Shown piece after piece: positions 60,198-64,000 of a stretch of 64,000 bases of DNA. How positions within the stretch are numbered: the stretch's first letter is position 1; each line of letters starts with the position of its first letter. Where the stretch lies: positions 186,001-250,000 of the forward strand of contig JASVEC010000023.1 of NCBI GenBank assembly GCA_030770535.1, written 5' to 3'. The translations under genes were made by a program, and so were the position numbers. The DNA is from Batkoa obscura. Lineage: Eukaryota; Entomophthoromycota; Entomophthoromycetes; Entomophthorales; Batkoaceae. The notes beneath the pieces were generated by a model. The model searched no databases, was not told where the DNA came from, and saw only the letters and a program-made list of their open reading frames with translations.

Positions 60198-61714
60198 TTA
60201 AAAGCTTTAAAAATTATAAAGATTACAATTGGCTTTCCTCTCCTTTTTATATTGTTGATCGTTAGCTCCTAGCTTTTGATTGGTTGAAAATAGCTTAGTC
60301 ATCTTTAGTTTCAGTTACTTTTTTTCTTTTTATGATGAAACGTTCAAGTGACTATTTTTAGCTTAAGCTTATATAAGTAATTTGAGATTATTTTTAGATT
60401 TTAATAGTTTATACAAAGAGAAAGGGTCTACAAACGAAGTAGATGGTTATATTCCATATCAAACCAGCTCTTGCTTACGGAGATATGCTATTTTACGAAA
60501 GATAAAGTATTAATAGGTTTCACCCTTAAACTTATAGTTTCGAATGATATCACTTTATTATGAATTTGAAAAGTAATAATTTATAATCAAAGTTAAAATA
60601 TTTCTAATTTGCTAATGCTTCCTAAAGCCGACCAATAAAGGGCTTGAAAATTCAGGACCGACAAAGTATGTGGTTAAAGTAATTCATCAAATTCCGAAAA
60701 AGTGAGTCATTGGAAATAAATTAAATTATCAGTTAATCTTTCTTATTATAAAAGCTCTCCAAGTTTCTGGATAAAAATATGAAGCGGTTAACGGTAAAAT
60801 ACAAAAATAAATTTGAAACTCTATTTTTGATATTTTTTGTATATTTCCATTATTAATCATATTTAATAGTTATAGATACCGCAGCATAAAAATATTAAAT
60901 ATAAACTTTTAAAAATAGTTAGTCAGAATTTATTCTCAGCATTGTAATAGCTAATCTAATATCACTTTAAAATATACTATTTTTTTGTTTGACATTGTTG
61001 ATTGTGTTGCTTATCGTATGTTTTACCCTGATGTAATCCCCTTAATTTGCAGGAAAAAATTACCAGTGGCCATTTAAAAAATAAGTATGAGATTATTAAT
61101 TTTCATATTTATAAAATAACATAACAATTTAAAATGCTATTATCTAATAATACAGTTTTAGATAAAGACAAAAGTATAATATAAATTATAAGGATGTTAA
61201 AACTATTTAATTATAAATGGAATGCAACAAAATTAATTTACTAAATTTAAACTAATGATAAAAATCAAAAAGCTCCTATTTTAAAGCATTTAGATTGAGA
61301 AGAGTTTTATATTATTCATAATAAAGTATTTAAGTTGTAAATCGCATATAATTATGTAGTAGTTAGTTTAACTTTGTTAGTCGTTCCAGAACTTTCTTTG
61401 TTTTAATTTATTGAACCATGAATTGAACTTATTTAAGGGTAGTACCAAGGCTTAGAATAAAGCTATCAAGATATAAATACTCAGTAATGAAATGCTAATA
61501 ATTAGTCAAATGCCATCACTTTTAAGGTTTGATTATTTACAAAAGGTTAAATCGCGGCCCTTAATTAAACAGAGTTTAGTTTATCTTTAAAAATAATATC
61601 CGATTTTCATCTAAAATTAAAATTAAAGACAAACTAGCATTTACATTCATAATCTGGAGTTAAAAAATTTTCAGTAAAATAAATATAGAATTGCAATGAA
61701 GTATACAACTAAAA
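60198..61714. other. 1.5-kb intergenic region
   Basis: ATTGG at 60279 near the small gene's start. A slightly G/C-richer patch around 60600-60760 has no sustained frame. Otherwise nothing recognisable. Confidence 0.45.
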
Positions 61715-61787
61715 GCCTGATTAGCTCAGTCGGTAGAGCATGAGACTTTTAATCTCAGGGTCATGGGTTCGAGCCCCATATCAGGCT
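61715..61787 (+). tRNA. tRNA-Lys (anticodon UUU)
   Basis: Acceptor GCCTGAT pairs with ATCAGGC. The anticodon loop CTTTTAA (TTT) sits on a TGAGA/TCTCA stem, and the T-arm is GGGTTCGAGCCCC. The base after the acceptor is T, followed at once by the next tRNA. No intron. Confidence 0.95.
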
Positions 61788-61858
61788 GCGTACATAGTAT
61801 AGAGGTAGAATACTTCTCTTCCAAAGAAGTGGCCTGGGTTCGATTCCCAGTGTACGCA
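61788..61858 (+). tRNA. tRNA-Gly (anticodon UCC), abutting tRNA-Lys
   Basis: Acceptor GCGTACA pairs with TGTACGC, discriminator A. The anticodon loop CTTCCAA (TCC) sits on a CTTCT/AGAAG stem. It begins on the base after the tRNA-Lys discriminator. The first clear T-run is downstream of tRNA-Gly (TTTTAT then TTTTT), which suggests a joint transcript. Confidence 0.95.
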
Positions 61859-61908
61859 TTATCATTTTATTGTTTTTAATACAAATAAACCTTTCAAAAT
61901 TAACAAAT

Positions 61909-62007
61909 ATATGGGGATGTATTTAAGAATTTTACTAACAATCTTTCCACTTAAACAGCACTTAAAAAATACAAAAGTAATGAAATCAAAAAAAAACATT
62001 CTCATAT
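61909..62007 (+). mobile_element. TIR element (copy 12), internally shortened
   Basis: Starts ATATGGGGATGTATTTAAGAA, lacking the TTTTGTGT stretch after the left terminus. It ends ACATTCTCATATTG. It lies 50 bp downstream of tRNA-Gly. Confidence 0.75.
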
Positions 62008-62096
62008 TGTTATCATTAGTATGAGAATTTTTAGCAGTCTGTCCTTTAAAACTACTTTTTGACTTTCTAATGCTTTATCTATTATTTAATATTATC

Positions 62097-62209
62097 ATAT
62101 GGGGATATATTTTTCGTTTAAGAATTTACTAAGAATTTTACTAAGAATTTTTCTACTCAAATAGCGCTTAAAAAATGGAAGTAATGAAACTAAAAAACAT
62201 CCCCATATC
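62097..62209 (+). mobile_element. TIR element (copy 13) with an internal duplication
   Basis: Starts ATATGGGGATATATTTTTCG and ends ACATCCCCATAT. AAGAATTTTACT is repeated in tandem inside the left half, and the centre AAATAGCGCTTAAAAAATGG is intact. Confidence 0.8.
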
Positions 62210-62507
62210 TTATTAATAAAGTTAACAAAATACGGATATTCTAATTCAATTGTTCAATTTATTAGCTAATTTGATTAAAAATTATTAAAACTGTTTTGAA
62301 AATTAATCAACACATGAACAGAAAAAACAAAACTTAAACTTAAAATATTGTTTTTTAAATACTACAAGATAGATAATATCTTATATCAAATTTATAATGC
62401 ATAATTTTACATAGGTGTATTTTTTTTTAAATATAAACTGTTTTTTTAATCTTTTTTACATAGGTATTTGATAAAAGCACTCTACTTTAACTTATCCTAC
62501 TTCAAAT

Positions 62508-62562
62508 TAAAAATTAAAAATAGTGCAATTATTGAAAATAATTGCACTATTTTTAATTTTTA
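62508..62562. repeat. Perfect 26-bp hairpin with 3-nt loop
   Basis: The left arm 62508-62533, ending TAGTGCAATTATT, is exactly complementary to 62537-62562, with loop GAA. A plus-strand open frame runs through it but looks incidental. Its role is unknown. Confidence 0.9.
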
Positions 62563-62932
62563 TAGAAACCACGTAATCTTGTTTAGGCAACAATTAATAT
62601 TAACATTATTGAAGAATTTATCTGGACATCAGGCTTTTTGCCTTCAAATAAAGAAGGCAGATAACCGTTAACCAAATACTTCACTTCTTTTTAGTGATTT
62701 TGTTAATAAACCAGTTGAGGATTGTCTTTTCAAGCATTTTAGGAGAATTTGCAATACTTTTAAAAAAGTACTAAAACTCTCAAAATAGTGTATGCTTCAT
62801 TTTTTATAGTTACTCTAAAATGAGATCAGATTTAACACTAGGTCACTATTATAAACAAAATTACTATTTGTAAATTGAAAAATCTATCTAGAAAACAATG
62901 TCAGGACCTTCACAAAAAGGAAATATAGATCA

Positions 62933-63014
62933 CGACACCCACAGGATTCGAACCTGCGCTCCCAAAGGGAAAAGCCTTAGCAGGGCTCCGCGTTAACCAC
63001 TCCGCCAAGGTGCC
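62933..63014 (-). tRNA. tRNA-Ser (anticodon GCU)
   Basis: The reverse complement folds with acceptor GGCACCT against GGGTGTC (including G-U pairs). The anticodon loop CTGCTAA (GCT) is followed by a long variable arm (TTTTCCCTTTGGGAGC), typical of serine tRNAs. 82 nt, no intron. A T5 terminator follows. Confidence 0.93.
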
Positions 63015-63062
63015 TTACGTATATATTTGAGATTTTGAAATATAATTGTACTAAGAGCACTA

Positions 63063-63096
63063 ATTGGCTTTAAAAACTTGGAAATTTTCAACCAAT
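63063..63096 (+). promoter_or_regulatory. CCAAT boxes upstream of CCT5
   Basis: ATTGG at 63063-63067 and CCAAT at 63092-63096 lie 93-126 bp before the CCT5 start codon, in opposite orientations. Confidence 0.4.
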
Positions 63097-63188
63097 AAAA
63101 CGTTGCTAAATTGAAGTAGGTCGAAAATTTGAAGTACCAAAATAGGCATCCAAAAACAAAATCATTTTTAAGTAAAATAAAAATAAGA

Positions 63189-64000
63189 ATGGAGGGACAA
63201 GCCGTTTATGCTACCGATGAATATGGGAGACCTTTTATCATTGTTCGTGAACAACAAAAAAAGAATCGTTTGAATGGGATTGAAGCTCAAAAGGTAATAT
63301 ACTTATTTTTATACTATTTAATGAATTTTCAAAGCAATGCTGTATAATTGATACTAAAATCCGATTTTAACACGTCTATTTCTTTAGTCTCATATTTTAG
63401 CTGCTAAAACAGTAGCTAGTATGATCAAAACTAGTTTAGGTCCTAGAGGTACTAATCTTATAAGCTTTTTTATTCTATATTAAAATATTTGAATAGGTTT
63501 AGATAAAATCATGATATCCCCCGATGGTGATATTACAATTACAAATGATGGAGCTACCATTTTAGGACAAATGCAAGTTGAGCACCAAATTGCCAAGTTA
63601 TTAGTACAATTGTCTAAATCTCAAGATGATGAAATTGGTGATGGTACTACTGGTGTTGTTGGTAAATTTATATTACATTGATTTAAATTTATTTTTAAAA
63701 TATCTTTGATTTATAGTCTTAGCAGGAGCTTTATTAGAGCAAACTGAAGAGCTTTTAAATAAAGGAATTCATCCTATCCGTATTGCTGACGGTTTCGAAA
63801 GAGCTTGTAAGATAGCTATTGAGCATTTAGACCAAGTTTCAGATGAGATTAAATTTGACAAACAAGATACTAGTAACTTGTTTAAAACCGCAAAAACTTC
63901 TCTTGGTTCAAAAATGTACACATTACTTTTTATTTAAAATGTTTTACTAACCTTAATTTAGTGTATCTAAATGTCATGATCAATTCGCTCAAATGGCTGT
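63189..64000 (+). CDS. CCT5: Chaperonin CCT subunit epsilon, 5' part
   Basis: Exons 63189-63293, 63388-63448, 63497-63661, 63717-63915 and 63962 onward; the window ends in exon 5. About 190 residues are visible. [21 protein letters not shown] is the epsilon-subunit N-terminus. [28 protein letters not shown] and the ATP-site GDGTTG are chaperonin motifs. The CCT/TRiC complex folds actin, tubulin and other cytosolic proteins. The gene is partial only because of the window edge. Confidence 0.96.

Noticed and set aside
60600-60760. A G/C-richer patch as a possible gene fragment
   Set aside because: No frame stays open for more than about 20 codons and nothing resembles a known family.
62468-62671. 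A 67-codon open frame upstream of tRNA-Ser
   Set aside because: It runs straight through the perfect hairpin and has low-complexity composition.

Overview
The window is nuclear DNA from a very AT-rich, intron-dense eukaryote that I read as an early-diverging fungus. The evidence is fungal-type gene content (NTE1, NOP2, EPL1, MED20, CWC24, a LENG1-like spliceosome-associated protein), introns mostly 39-60 nt with GT-AG ends, and the standard genetic code. Mitochondrial genes (ATP12, NDUFAF7) argue against anaerobic chytrids. A pseudokinase with an MLKL-like N-terminus and Sel1 repeats fits Mucoromycota/Zoopagomycota-type fungi, but I cannot name a species.

Layout. 1-11.5 kb: NTE1 (-), an unrecognised gene that may be decaying (+), EPL1 (-) with a putative 5-nt exon, NOP2 (-). 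13.6-17.2 kb: a 1190-residue secreted protein made of 18 six-cysteine modules. 17.4-25.5 kb: a compact block with TAD2 (-), ERD2 (-), EMC7 (+), a LENG1-like gene (-), NBP35 (+) and the MLKL-like pseudokinase/Sel1 gene (-). 27.4-36.6 kb: RPS10 (+), a tRNA-Val, a BED-finger/hAT-derived gene (-), ATP12 (+), a small membrane protein (-), a one-module relative of the 18-repeat protein (+), a poly-Asn cell-surface protein (-), tRNA-Val and tRNA-Pro, MED20 (+). 36.7-52.6 kb: an 18-exon CLC channel (-), tRNA-Pro, RPL10 (+), two small unrecognised genes, SEC13 (+), NDUFAF7 (-), SNU114 (+). 52.6-64 kb is gene-poor. It holds a long imperfect inverted repeat, most copies of a short TIR element, a cysteine-rich membrane-anchored protein (-), CWC24 (-), a small unknown gene (-), an abutting tRNA-Lys/tRNA-Gly pair, tRNA-Ser and the 5' part of CCT5 (+, cut by the window end).

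Most genes are single-copy housekeeping genes from unrelated pathways (chromatin, splicing, ribosome, secretion, mitochondria), with no operon-like logic. Many neighbours are head-to-head, and the gaps between them usually carry CCAAT/ATTGG boxes. The distinctive content is the cysteine-module family (one 18-unit and one single-unit member), the MLKL-like pseudokinase with DFG changed to GFE, and about a dozen copies of a ~108-bp TIR element confined to intergenic DNA. I saw no LTR element, Polinton or virus-like insertion. Exon coordinates were read by eye from splice signals and frame continuity.
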